Assembly (NCBI RefSeq): GCF_001592125.1
Contig: NZ_BCWI01000001.1
Location: 372,001 to 436,000, forward strand
Source of the DNA: Microbacterium hominis NBRC 15708
GTDB taxonomy: Bacteria; Actinomycetota; Actinomycetes; Actinomycetales; Microbacteriaceae
Direction of reading: 5' to 3'
Length of the DNA: 64,000 nt
A program made the position numbers and the translations under genes. Below, piece by piece: positions 1-11,164 of this stretch; within the stretch, counting starts at the first letter, position 1; every line of letters begins with the position of its first letter. Under the pieces are notes generated by a model that saw only the letters and a list, made by a program, of their open reading frames with translations, searched no databases and was not told the DNA's origin.

Positions 1-1
1 C

Positions 2-1447
2 GTCCTCACGGGTGCCGTGAAGGTCGACCGCAAGAACGAGCCGGGCAAGATCGAGCGTCTCACCAAGTGGCCGATCGCCATCAAGATGGCACGCGGCATG
101 CTCGAATCGAGGATCGGCACCGTCCCCCGCTCCCCTTACGCCGCGCTCGAACTGCTCGACAAGGCGAAGAGCGGCACGAAGGCCGAGGGCTTCGCGCGGG
201 AGGACGAGGCGCTGGCCGACCTCGTCACGGGCGATCAGTTCGCGGCATCCATGTACGCCTTCGACCTGGTGCAGAAGCGCGCGAAGCGTCCCGTCGGCGC
301 GCCGGACAAGGCCCTCGCCAAGAAGGTCACCAAGGTCGGCATCATCGGCGCCGGTCTCATGGCGAGCCAGTTCGCGCTGCTGTTCGTGCGCAAGCTCCAG
401 GTGCCGGTGCTCATCACCGACCTCGACCAGGCGCGCGTCGACAAGGGTGTCGCGTACATCCACGACGAGATCGGCACGCTCGAGGCCAAGGGGCGCCTCG
501 ACGCCGACTCGGCGAACAAGCTGCGTGCGCTCGTCACCGGGACGACCGACAAGAGCCTGTACGCCGACTGCGACTTCGTCATCGAGGCCGTCTTCGAGGA
601 GGTCGGGGTCAAGCAGGCCGTTTTCGGCGAGATCGAGAAGATCGTCGCCGAAGACGCGATCCTCGCGACCAACACCTCGTCGCTGTCGGTCGAGGAGATC
701 GGTTCGAAGCTCGCGCACCCCGAGCGCCTCGTCGGCTTCCACTTCTTCAACCCCGTGGCGGTCATGCCGCTCATCGAGATCGTGAAGACGCCGCAGACGA
801 CGGATGCTGCGCTGTCGACCGCCTTCGTGGTCGCGCGGGGGCTGGGCAAGAACGCGGTGCTGACCGCCGACGCCCCCGGCTTCGTCGTCAACCGGTTGCT
901 CGCGAAGGTCATGGGTGAGGCCGCTCGCGCCGTGTACGAGGGCACCCCGGTCGCCGACGTCGAGAAGGCGTTCGCCCCCCTCGGCCTGCCGATGGGGCCG
1001 TTCCAGCTCATCGACCTGGTCGGTTGGAAGGTGGCGGCGCACGTGCAGGACACGATGGTCCACGCGTTCCCCGACCGCTTCTACGCGAACGAGAACTTCC
1101 ACCAGCTCGCCGAGCTGCCCGAGGTCGTGGAGAAGGACAAGGGTGGACGGGTGACCGGCTTCTCGAAGGCAGCGGAGAAGGCGCTGAAGGGACACGTCGG
1201 GTCCGCACCGGCATCCGCTGACACGATCCTGCGTCGCGTGCAGGACGGCCTCGCCACCGAGATCAAGCTGATGCTCGACGAGGGCGTCGTGCCCGAGGTC
1301 GAGGACATCGACCTGTGCCTCATCCTCGGTGCGGGCTGGCCGTTCATCGACGGCGGCGCCTCGCCCTACCTCGACCGCGAGGGGGCGTCCGAGCGGGCGT
1401 TCGGCGACACCTTCCACCACCCGCCCATCCGCGGCATCGGCGGCTGA
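2..1447 (+). CDS. 3-hydroxyacyl-CoA dehydrogenase (FadB/FadJ-type multifunctional protein), 5' truncated by window edge
   Basis: The C-terminal part of a fatty-acid beta-oxidation multifunctional protein. The reading frame is open to the left edge, so the N-terminal enoyl-CoA hydratase half probably lies outside the window; an in-frame GTG at 17 is unlikely to be the true start. The visible 480 or so residues contain a Rossmann NAD-binding fold beginning at VGIIGAGLMAS, the dehydrogenase signature around HFFNPVAVMPLIEIV, and the C-terminal helical domain ending in PYLDREG and a HHPP tail. Family knowledge: it oxidises L-3-hydroxyacyl-CoA to 3-ketoacyl-CoA using NAD+. A thiolase partner would be expected upstream, outside the window. 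It is convergent with pepN across a strong hairpin terminator. Confidence 0.9.
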   Translation, partial: VLTGAVKVDRKNEPGKIERLTKWPIAIKMARGMLESRIGTVPRSPYAALELLDKAKSGTKAEGFAREDEALADLVTGDQFAASMYAFDLVQKRAKRPVGAPDKALAKKVTKVGIIGAGLMASQFALLFVRKLQVPVLITDLDQARVDKGVAYIHDEIGTLEAKGRLDADSANKLRALVTGTTDKSLYADCDFVIEAVFEEVGVKQAVFGEIEKIVAEDAILATNTSSLSVEEIGSKLAHPERLVGFHFFNPVAVMPLIEIVKTPQTTDAALSTAFVVARGLGKNAVLTADAPGFVVNRLLAKVMGEAARAVYEGTPVADVEKAFAPLGLPMGPFQLIDLVGWKVAAHVQDTMVHAFPDRFYANENFHQLAELPEVVEKDKGGRVTGFSKAAEKALKGHVGSAPASADTILRRVQDGLATEIKLMLDEGVVPEVEDIDLCLILGAGWPFIDGGASPYLDREGASERAFGDTFHHPPIRGIGG

Positions 1448-1489
1448 CGACCGCCGGATCCGCCGTCACGGATTCGGATGATCACAACG

Positions 1490-1522
1490 GAATCGGATGC
1501 CGCACCTCGCGGCATCCGATTC
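1490..1522. terminator. Bidirectional hairpin terminator between the dehydrogenase gene and pepN
   Basis: A perfect 14-bp stem (GAATCGGATGCCGC and its complement) with a 5-nt loop, followed on the plus strand by AGTTCTTC. It lies between two convergent genes and so can serve both. The stem is built around the GGATGCC heptamer that is very frequent in this window. Confidence 0.85.
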
Positions 1523-1563
1523 AGTTCTTCATGTCCGTATCCGGTGGCTGCGCCGTCGCCTGC

Positions 1564-4077
1564 TCAGCGCGTGGGCTGTGCCGCCCGCACCCGCAGATCG
1601 CGCGCGAGGCCGTCGCGCTGCTCGATCACGAGACGGCGGAGGGCCCCCGGCGCGTCCGGGTGATCCCGCAGCCACGCGTCGGCGGCGTCGAGCGAGGGGG
1701 ATGCCGGGAAGAGGCCGATCACGAGGCGCCGGGCGATCTCGATCGAGCGCGACCGCCATGCGGGCAGGATGCGCGCGTAGTAGTCGTCGTCGAAGCCGGC
1801 GATGAGGTCGCGGCGTCCGCCGGCGCGCACGCCGGCGATCGTCGCGTCCAGATGGTCGTTGGTCAAGGTCGCGTCGGTCCAGGCGTCGTTCCAGGCGGCG
1901 GCGCGGACCGCGGCATCCGGACGCGCCGTCCGGGCGGTGCGTGCCGCGACGCGTCCCGACGCCGTGTCGTCGGCGGCAAGCTCGTCCGCGATGTCCGCGT
2001 CATCCGCGTGTCCGGTGGCCGACAGGGCGACGGTCCAGGCCCAGCGGAGGTCGGGGTCGAGCCTCAGCCCTTCCGGTGCCGGGGCGGCGCCGGCGAGGAT
2101 CGCACGCAGGTCCGGCGCGCGCACGGCGCAGACGGATGCCGCGGCGCCGACCGTGCGGGCCCAGATGAGCTGCGCGTCAGACCCGGCCGTCGCGTGCTGC
2201 AGCGCGTTCCACGCCGTCTCCAGCCACTGCGCCGCCAGGGCGGACCGGTCGCCGTCCGCCGCGAAGTGCGCGATCGTGAAGGCCGCGCGGGCGGCGGCCT
2301 CGGTCAGCAGCGCGGCATCGGTCTCCGACGGCGCGTGCCGCGCCACGATTCCGACGTACTGCTGAGCGGGCAGGATGCCGTCGCGCACCGCGTTCCAGAG
2401 GGCCGCCCAGACGACGGCCCGCGCGAGAGCGTCGTCGATCGTCGAGAGGCCGCGCGCGACGGCGTCCGTCGACGCGTCGTCCAGCCGGACCTTCGCGTAC
2501 GTCCGGTCATCGTCGTTGGGGACGATGAGAACCACGTCCTCCAGAGCCGCGCCGGTGAGCGCGGTGCGTTCGGCGGTGATGTCGGTCGCCAGGCCGCCGC
2601 GGCGGACGAGGCGGCCGTCGCGCTCGACGTAGAGCCCGACGGTCACGCGATCGGGGCGCACCGTGGACACCGTCAGCTCGAGCGCGTCGGCGGTGCGCTC
2701 GGCGCGCAGCTCGGTGACGCCGGTCGTCTGCAGCCACGCCGCGCTCCAGGAGCGCAGGTCGCGTCCGGACGCCTGTTCGAGGGCGCTGAGCAGGTCGGGC
2801 AGGGTGGTGCTGCCGTACGCGTGGTCGGCGAAGTAGCGCTGCGCGCCGCGGAAGAATGCGTCTTCGCCGACGAAGCCGACGAGCTGCTTGAGCACGGAGG
2901 CGCCCTTGGCGTAGGTGATGCCGTCGAAGTTGAGCTTCGCGGCCTCGAGGTCGGGGATGTCCGCGACGATCGGGTGCGTCGTCGGCAGCTGGTCCTGCGT
3001 GTAGGCCCAGCCCTTGCGTCGCGTGGCGAAGCTGACCCAGGCATCCGGGAACCCGCCGACCGCGGCCGCGGCATGCGTGCCCATGTAGTCGGCGAACGAC
3101 TCCTTCAGCCAGAGGTCGTCCCACCACCGCATCGTCGCGAGGTCGCCGAACCACATGTGGGCCATCTCGTGCAGGATCGTGTTCGCCCGGGCCTCGTGCT
3201 GCGCGGCGGTGGACGCGCCGCGGAACACGTAGGCCTCGGTGAAGGTCACCAGGCCCGGATTCTCCATGGCACCCAGGTTGTACTCCGGCACGAAGATCTG
3301 GTCGTACGTGCCCCAGGGGTACGGGAAGTCGAACGCCTCCTCGAAGAACGTCAGCCCCCGTCGCGTGATGTCCAGGATCTCGTCGGCATCCAGATGAGGA
3401 GCGAGGGAGGCGCGGCACAGCACTCCGAGAGGGATCTCGCCGGCTGCGCCGTGGTGCGTGCCGTCGACGCGGTGATACGGACCCGCCGCGACCGCGGTGA
3501 TGTAGCTCGACAGCGGCAGGGTCTCGGCGAACCGGGTGCGCACTCCCCCGTCGACGGGCTCGCGGCGGGTCTCGGCGCCGTTGGAGAGCACCTGCCAGCC
3601 GGCGGGAGCGGTGACCGTGAAGCGCCAGCGCGCCTTCATGTCGGGCTGCTCGAAGCAGGGGTACACGCGCCGGCAGTCGGCCGGCTCGTACTGGGTGTAC
3701 AGGTAGGTCTCGCCGTCGACGGGGTCGCGGAAGCGGTGCAGGCCCTCGCCCGACGTGCTGTATCGCCCGGTGGCGACGATCGTGACGGTGTTCGTGGTGC
3801 CCGCTGCGGTGCGCAGCCCGGCGACGCTCACGCGTGCGCCGTCCCAGTCGACTCCCTGCTCGACGCCGTTGACGACGACCGCGTCCACCGCGGCGCCGAT
3901 GAAGTCGATCCACGTGCTCTCCGCCCGAGCGGTGATGGTGAGGGTCGCGCGTGTGCGGAAGGTGCTCTCGGCGGCATCCGGGGCCGAGCGGAGGTCGAGA
4001 TCGATGTCGACGGTGTCGAGGTGGATGACCGCGGCGCGTGCCGCCGTCTCTTCGCGCGTGAGGTTGGCGGAGCTCAT
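1564..4077 (-). CDS. pepN: Aminopeptidase N (M1 family zinc metallopeptidase)
   Basis: An 837-residue cytosolic aminopeptidase that removes N-terminal residues from peptides, of the length usual for the actinobacterial PepN (Streptomyces lividans type). The substrate-anchoring GAMEN motif is at residues 269-273. The zinc site HEMAH is at 303-307 with the third ligand Glu at 326 (WLKESFADY), the correct HExxH-x18-E spacing. The long C-terminal helical region corresponds to the ERAP1-like domain. The ATG at 4077 gives the normal N-terminus just before the M1 domain. It is divergent from a TetR-family gene, whose palindromic candidate operator lies about 40 nt upstream of this start, so shared regulation is possible but unproved. 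Confidence 0.96.
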   Translation of the reverse strand: MSSANLTREETAARAAVIHLDTVDIDLDLRSAPDAAESTFRTRATLTITARAESTWIDFIGAAVDAVVVNGVEQGVDWDGARVSVAGLRTAAGTTNTVTIVATGRYSTSGEGLHRFRDPVDGETYLYTQYEPADCRRVYPCFEQPDMKARWRFTVTAPAGWQVLSNGAETRREPVDGGVRTRFAETLPLSSYITAVAAGPYHRVDGTHHGAAGEIPLGVLCRASLAPHLDADEILDITRRGLTFFEEAFDFPYPWGTYDQIFVPEYNLGAMENPGLVTFTEAYVFRGASTAAQHEARANTILHEMAHMWFGDLATMRWWDDLWLKESFADYMGTHAAAAVGGFPDAWVSFATRRKGWAYTQDQLPTTHPIVADIPDLEAAKLNFDGITYAKGASVLKQLVGFVGEDAFFRGAQRYFADHAYGSTTLPDLLSALEQASGRDLRSWSAAWLQTTGVTELRAERTADALELTVSTVRPDRVTVGLYVERDGRLVRRGGLATDITAERTALTGAALEDVVLIVPNDDDRTYAKVRLDDASTDAVARGLSTIDDALARAVVWAALWNAVRDGILPAQQYVGIVARHAPSETDAALLTEAAARAAFTIAHFAADGDRSALAAQWLETAWNALQHATAGSDAQLIWARTVGAAASVCAVRAPDLRAILAGAAPAPEGLRLDPDLRWAWTVALSATGHADDADIADELAADDTASGRVAARTARTARPDAAVRAAAWNDAWTDATLTNDHLDATIAGVRAGGRRDLIAGFDDDYYARILPAWRSRSIEIARRLVIGLFPASPSLDAADAWLRDHPDAPGALRRLVIEQRDGLARDLRVRAAQPTR

Positions 4078-4115
4078 CCCTCCATGCTGTCACGGGGCGG
4101 GTTGTGCTATTTTTC

Positions 4116-4125
4116 GAACATGTTC
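4116..4125. promoter_or_regulatory. Perfect 10-bp palindrome GAACATGTTC, candidate TetR operator
   Basis: GAACATGTTC is a perfect palindrome in the 66-nt gap between pepN and the tetR-like gene, inside an AT-rich patch (TGCTATTTTTC). TetR-family genes commonly carry their operator in the divergent intergenic region. The assignment is inferred from position and symmetry only. Confidence 0.45.
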
Positions 4126-4143
4126 ACTTCTGAGGCACCCGCG

Positions 4144-4800
4144 ATGTCGAAGAGCGACCGGACGCGGGCGCGGCTGCGCGAGATCGCGCTGAAGTCGTTC
4201 CGCGACCGGGGCTACGACGCCACCACGATGCGTCTGATCGCGCAGGAGGCCGGCGTCTCGGTCGGCAACGCCTACTACCACTTCGCCACCAAGAACGACC
4301 TGGTGCAGGAGTTGTACCTCGACGTGCAGCGCGGACACCGCGAGGCCGCCGCGCCCCGTCTCGCCGACGCGGACGACCTCGTCGACCGCATCGCGATCGT
4401 CTATCGCACGGGGCTCGATCAGCTCACCGCCTACCACGGGCACGCGGCCGAGTTCCTCTCCGCCGCCGTCTCGCCGCGCTCGGAGATCAACCCGCTCGCG
4501 GAGGCCTCCCGTGAGGCGCGCGCCATCACCGAAGGCCTGTTCGCGGAGGCGGTGCAGGGCGCCCGCTCGGGCGCGGTGCCGACAGAGCTCGCCCGCTCGC
4601 TGCCGACCGCGCTCTTCCTGGGGCATCTCCTCCTCGCGCTGTTCTGGGTCTACGACCGCTCCGAGGGGCAGGAGCGCACCCGGCGACTGCTCGATCGCGG
4701 ACTCGCGCTGCTGCGGACCACCCTGCCCCTGGCGCGGCTGCCGCTCGTGCGCGGCGTCGTCCGCGATCTGCTCGAGCTCATCGCGGAGGCAGGGCGGTGA
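4144..4800 (+). CDS. TetR/AcrR family transcriptional regulator
   Basis: A 218-residue one-component repressor. The N-terminal helix-turn-helix is clear (KSFRDRGYDATTMRLIAQEA, then GVSVGNAYYHFATKNDLVQ), followed by an all-helical ligand-binding domain. I prefer the ATG at 4144, which has TGAGG 8 nt upstream, over the in-frame ATG at 4120. The latter lies inside the GAACATGTTC palindrome that looks like an operator. Its stop overlaps the GTG start of the next membrane protein gene (GTGA), implying co-translation. The ligand is unknown. Targets may be itself, the membrane protein and perhaps divergent pepN. Confidence 0.9.
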   Translation: MSKSDRTRARLREIALKSFRDRGYDATTMRLIAQEAGVSVGNAYYHFATKNDLVQELYLDVQRGHREAAAPRLADADDLVDRIAIVYRTGLDQLTAYHGHAAEFLSAAVSPRSEINPLAEASREARAITEGLFAEAVQGARSGAVPTELARSLPTALFLGHLLLALFWVYDRSEGQERTRRLLDRGLALLRTTLPLARLPLVRGVVRDLLELIAEAGR

Positions 4801-5300
4801 GCGCACCGGTGCGACCGGCAGCCTTCACGCGCGACCAGCTCTGGCGCGGTGCGCTGCACGCGTGGCTCGGTTTCGTCGCGCTGCTCGTGATCGCTGCTGG
4901 GGTGTGGACGCTGGTGGTCAGCGCCGCGCGGTTCGACCTGTCGACCGTCTCCGTGGCGGTCTACGCCGCCGGATGGTTCGCCGTTCTCGGCGCGCTCATC
5001 TCGCTGGTCGTGACGATCGTCGGACTTCCCGTCGCCGCGCTGATCGGCCACGCGCTTCGCGGCGTGCGTCGCCGCTGGGTCCACCTCGTTGCTTTCGCGG
5101 CTTTCGGCGTCGGCATCGGTGCGGCGGTGGTCGGTGTGTTCGTCGCGCTGTCGAGAGCGGTGGCGCTAGATCCGACGATCGCCACGGTACTGCTCGCGCT
5201 CTGCGCGGCCGCCACGGTCTACGGACGGTGGCAGGGAGCGCGGACACCGAAGCGTCGCGCCCCCGCGATCGAAGAGGAGGACCGCCTGCTCGGCGGGTGA
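4797..5300 (+). CDS. Hypothetical four-TM membrane protein
   Basis: A 167-residue integral membrane protein of unknown function. Four hydrophobic segments are visible: LGFVALLVIAAGVWTLVV, AAGWFAVLGALISLVVTIVG, LVAFAAFGVGIGAAVVGVFV and ATVLLALCAAATVYG. A short cationic C-terminal tail follows. The GTG start overlaps the stop of the upstream TetR gene by 4 nt, so the two are translationally coupled. Being the only gene co-transcribed with that regulator, it may be its main target. I do not recognise a named family. It converges on dxs with a gap of only 6 nt. Confidence 0.8.
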   Translation: MSAPVRPAAFTRDQLWRGALHAWLGFVALLVIAAGVWTLVVSAARFDLSTVSVAVYAAGWFAVLGALISLVVTIVGLPVAALIGHALRGVRRRWVHLVAFAAFGVGIGAAVVGVFVALSRAVALDPTIATVLLALCAAATVYGRWQGARTPKRRAPAIEEEDRLLGG

Positions 5301-5306
5301 GCGGCC

Positions 5307-7286
5307 TCAGCCGCGGCCGTCGCCGTGCTCGGCGTGCTCGGAGCTGCCCGCCCCGCCCTGCACGGTCCAGATGGCGCCCGTGTCGCTGGATGGGCGCGCC
5401 ACCGGGATCCGCGTCCCCAGCACCTGGGCGACGACGTCCTGCGCGATCTTCGCCGCCGACAGTCCGGCATCCTCGAGGATCTGCTCTCGCGTCGCGTGAT
5501 CGATGAAGGCGTCGGGCAGACCCAACTCGTCCACCGCGGTGTCCACGCCCGCTTCGCGCAGAACCTGCCGCACGCGCGTGCCGACCCCGCCGACGCGGAT
5601 ACCGTCCTCGATCGTGATCACGAGACGGTGCGCGGCGGCGAGCTTCACGATCGACGGCTGAACGGGCACGACCCACCGCGGATCCACCACGGTCGCCCCG
5701 ATCCCCTGCGCGCGAAGACGCGTCGCGACCTCGACGGCCAGCTGCGTCATCGGTCCGATGCCGACCAGCAGCACGTCCTCCGCGCCGTCGCGCCACAGCA
5801 CGTCGACGCCGTCGGGCAGACGCTCGATCGCCGGCTGCTCCGTCGCCACGGCGCCCTTGGGGAAGCGGATGACGGTCGGTGCGTCCTCGACGGCGATCGC
5901 CTCGTCGAACTCCTCCCGCAGGCGGGCCTCGTCGCGGGGTGCGGCGATGCGGATGCCGGGGACGAGCTGCAGCATCGCGAGGTCCCACACGCCGTGATGG
6001 CTCGGACCGTCGGGGCCGGTCACTCCGGAGCGGTCGAGCACGAACGTGACACCGGCGCGGTGCAGCGCGACGTCCATCAGCACCTGGTCGAAGGCGCGAT
6101 TCATGAAGGTCGCGTAGATCGCGACGACCGGGTGCAGGCCGCCGAACGCGAGCCCCGCGGCGGATGCCACGGCGTGCTGTTCCGCGATGCCCACGTCGTA
6201 GACGCGGTCGGGGAAGCGCTGCGCGAACGGCTGCAAGCCCGTCGGTCGCAGCATGGCCGCCGTGATCGCGATGACGTCGTCGCGCCGCTCCCCCGCGTGG
6301 AGGAGGGCGTCGGCGAAGACGTCGGTCCAGGCCACGGCGTCCGAGGAGCCCAGCGGCTCCCCCGTGGCGGGATCGATCTTGCCGACCGCGTGGAACTGGT
6401 CCGCCTCGTCGTTGCGAGCGGGCTCGTACCCGCGCCCCTTCTCGGTGATGACGTGGACGATGACGGGTGCGCTGTAGTCCTTCGCGAGCTGCAGCGTCTC
6501 CTGCAGGGCGACGAGGTCGTGACCGTCGATCGGACCCAGGTACTTGATGTCGAGGTTCGAGTACAGGGCTTCGTTGTTCGAGAACCGGGAGAGGAAGCCG
6601 TGCGTGCCTCCGCGCACCCCGCGATAGAGCGCGCGACCCATGGGTCCGAGGCGACGGAAGAAGGATGCCGAGCTCTTGCGCAGGCTCTCGTAGCTCTCGA
6701 GCGTGCGCACGCGGTTGAGGTAGCGCGCCATGCCGCCGATGGTCGGCGCGTAGGAGCGGCCGTTGTCGTTGACGACGATGACGAGGTTGCGGTCGTTGTC
6801 GTCGGAGATGTTGTTGAGCGCCTCCCACGTCATGCCGCCGGTCAGGGCGCCGTCGCCGACGACCGCCACGACGTGGTGGTCCTTGCGGCCGGTGCGGGTC
6901 AGCGCGCGCGAGATGCCGTCGGCCCAGCTGAGGGAGCTGGAGGCGTGCGAGGACTCGACGACGTCGTGGACGCTCTCCGCTCGCTGGGGGTAGCCGGCCA
7001 GTCCGCCGCGGGAGCGCAGCTCGCGGAAGTCCTGACGCCCCGTCAGCAGCTTGTGCACGTACGACTGGTGTCCGGTGTCGAAGACGAACGGGTCGTTCGG
7101 CGAGTCGAAGACGCGGTGCAGGGCGATCGTCAGCTCGACGACACCGAGGTTCGGGCCGAGGTGTCCGCCCGTGCGGGCGACGTTCTCGATCAGGAACTCG
7201 CGGACCTCCTGCGCGAGCTGCGCGAGCTGCTCCGCGGACAGGGAGTCCAGGTCCCGCGGACCGGTGATCGAGGCGAGCAGACTCAT
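5307..7286 (-). CDS. dxs: 1-deoxy-D-xylulose-5-phosphate synthase
   Basis: A 659-residue thiamine-diphosphate enzyme that condenses pyruvate and glyceraldehyde-3-phosphate in the first step of the MEP isoprenoid pathway. The N-terminal block (GGHLGPNLGVVELT, then DTGHQSYVHKLLTGR) and the ThDP/Mg site (GDGALTGGMTWEALNN) are present. The pyrimidine-binding and transketolase C-terminal domains (DVGIAEQHAVASAAGLA, VTGPDGPSHHGVWDLA) are intact. Length is near the family norm. The last 30 or so residues are a low-complexity tail rich in Gly, Ser and His. A hairpin separates it from the upstream acnA on the same strand, so it is probably transcribed on its own. Confidence 0.97.
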   Translation of the reverse strand: MSLLASITGPRDLDSLSAEQLAQLAQEVREFLIENVARTGGHLGPNLGVVELTIALHRVFDSPNDPFVFDTGHQSYVHKLLTGRQDFRELRSRGGLAGYPQRAESVHDVVESSHASSSLSWADGISRALTRTGRKDHHVVAVVGDGALTGGMTWEALNNISDDNDRNLVIVVNDNGRSYAPTIGGMARYLNRVRTLESYESLRKSSASFFRRLGPMGRALYRGVRGGTHGFLSRFSNNEALYSNLDIKYLGPIDGHDLVALQETLQLAKDYSAPVIVHVITEKGRGYEPARNDEADQFHAVGKIDPATGEPLGSSDAVAWTDVFADALLHAGERRDDVIAITAAMLRPTGLQPFAQRFPDRVYDVGIAEQHAVASAAGLAFGGLHPVVAIYATFMNRAFDQVLMDVALHRAGVTFVLDRSGVTGPDGPSHHGVWDLAMLQLVPGIRIAAPRDEARLREEFDEAIAVEDAPTVIRFPKGAVATEQPAIERLPDGVDVLWRDGAEDVLLVGIGPMTQLAVEVATRLRAQGIGATVVDPRWVVPVQPSIVKLAAAHRLVITIEDGIRVGGVGTRVRQVLREAGVDTAVDELGLPDAFIDHATREQILEDAGLSAAKIAQDVVAQVLGTRIPVARPSSDTGAIWTVQGGAGSSEHAEHGDGRG

Positions 7287-7313
7287 CCTCCGAGTCTACT
7301 TCGCGCGCACGCG

Positions 7314-7361
7314 AACGCCCCGGCATCCGCGTCCCCTTGCGGGGACCGATGCCGGGGCGTT
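7314..7361 (-). terminator. Nested hairpin terminator after acnA
   Basis: A perfect 14-bp outer stem (7314-7327 with 7348-7361) encloses a second perfect hairpin, GTCCCC-TTGC-GGGGAC. It lies between acnA and dxs, both on the minus strand. There is no T-run, as is often the case in high-GC actinobacteria. Confidence 0.75.
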
Positions 7362-7372
7362 ATACGCGGCGA

Positions 7373-10210
<2,838 letters not shown>

Positions 10211-10331
10211 GTCTGCTCTCCTTCGTTGGGAGTTCCTGAGGCCGCGGGCTCAGTCGTCGGCGGATGCAGGGTTCGGCATGGAGGGCCGTTGCCTGATCCT
10301 CCATCTTCCCCGCCGCCGCGTCGCCGGGCTA

Positions 10332-10347
10332 GTGAGGCTGGCCTTAC
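10332..10347. promoter_or_regulatory. Imperfect palindrome resembling a DtxR/IdeR iron box, upstream of acnA
   Basis: GTGAGGCTGGCCTTAC is a 7-2-7 inverted repeat with one mismatch. Its core AGGCTnnCCT resembles the DtxR/IdeR consensus (TTAGGTTAGGCTAACCTAA), with clear departures. It lies about 120 nt upstream of the acnA start. Iron control of aconitase is plausible, but the match is weak. Confidence 0.25.
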
Positions 10348-10384
10348 CCGCGGTGGGCGCCGGTGGCGTACCGCGAGGGGACGA

Positions 10385-10408
10385 ATTTATCTTGATATCA
10401 AGATAAAT
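10385..10408. promoter_or_regulatory. 24-bp perfect AT-rich palindrome upstream of acnA (candidate MarR/TamR-type operator)
   Basis: The half-site ATTTATCTTGAT is followed immediately by its exact reverse complement, giving a 24-bp perfect palindrome in an otherwise GC-rich chromosome. It lies 3 nt past the stop of the upstream DUF3159 gene and 175 nt before the acnA start. The core TATCTTGA-TATCAAGATA has the size and symmetry of sites bound by MarR-family regulators. TamR, a MarR-family protein, is reported to control aconitase in Streptomyces coelicolor. The specific assignment is inference. Confidence 0.55.
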
Positions 10409-10411
10409 CTA

Positions 10412-11164
10412 TCACGCCGCGACGTCGCCGTCGTCCTCGACGCGGCGCGGGTAGACCGCCCGGACGGCGAGCCAGGTCACGGCGACGAGCGGAGCGAACA
10501 GCGGCAGACCCATCACGAGCTTGAGGGTCCCGAGGGTCGTGACGTCGCCGGAGAAGTAGAACGGGAGCTGCACGGCGAGACGGAGGTAGAAGAGGCCGGC
10601 CCAAGCGATCGCGAGCCAGAAGAAGACGCGACGTTCGCGGTTGTCGGCCCGCCAGGCGGTGCCCTCGTTCATGAGGAAGCCGACCGCCAGGCCGATGATC
10701 GACCATCCGATGAGGGCCGACACGAGGAACGCGGTGCCGTACACGGCGTTGGTGATGAGGCCGGGGACGAAGTTGTCCTGGCCGCGTCCGGTCCACAGCG
10801 CGAGCGCTGCGGCGGCTGCGGCGGCGATGAGACCGCCCAGCGCAGCGCTGACGGGCGAGCGCTGCACGAGTCTCACGACGGTGAACAGCGCCGCGGCTCC
10901 CACCGAGATCGCGAGCGAGAGCGCGAGGTCCTGCGTCACCGTGAAGAGGATGACGAACGCCAGCCCCGGCAGTACGCTCTCCAGCACGCCCCGCCAGCCG
11001 CCCATGGCGGCCCATACGACGTGACCGGTGTGCGACTGGCGCGACGGGTCCAGTCCGGCCCGCCGCGCGGCACCGCCGAGCGCCTGTCCCAGGATGTCGG
11101 AGGCCGACGGCGGCGTGAGGGGGTCGGATGCCGACGCTCGCGCGTCGTCGTCGGGGATGCTCAT
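10412..11164 (-). CDS. DUF3159 family membrane protein
   Basis: A 250-residue protein of the actinobacterial DUF3159 family, function unknown. A soluble N-terminus (SASDILGQALGGAARRAGLD) precedes about six membrane segments, including ESVLPGLAFVILFTVTQDLA, ALGGLIAAAAAAALALW and WSIIGLAVGFLMNEG. The ATG at 11164 is chosen because it overlaps the TGA of the upstream DUF3710 gene (ATGA), although the frame is open further upstream. It is the last gene of the dut-DUF3710-DUF3159 operon, a conserved actinobacterial arrangement. The AT-rich palindrome before acnA follows its stop directly. Confidence 0.88.
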   Translation of the reverse strand: MSIPDDDARASASDPLTPPSASDILGQALGGAARRAGLDPSRQSHTGHVVWAAMGGWRGVLESVLPGLAFVILFTVTQDLALSLAISVGAAALFTVVRLVQRSPVSAALGGLIAAAAAAALALWTGRGQDNFVPGLITNAVYGTAFLVSALIGWSIIGLAVGFLMNEGTAWRADNRERRVFFWLAIAWAGLFYLRLAVQLPFYFSGDVTTLGTLKLVMGLPLFAPLVAVTWLAVRAVYPRRVEDDGDVAA

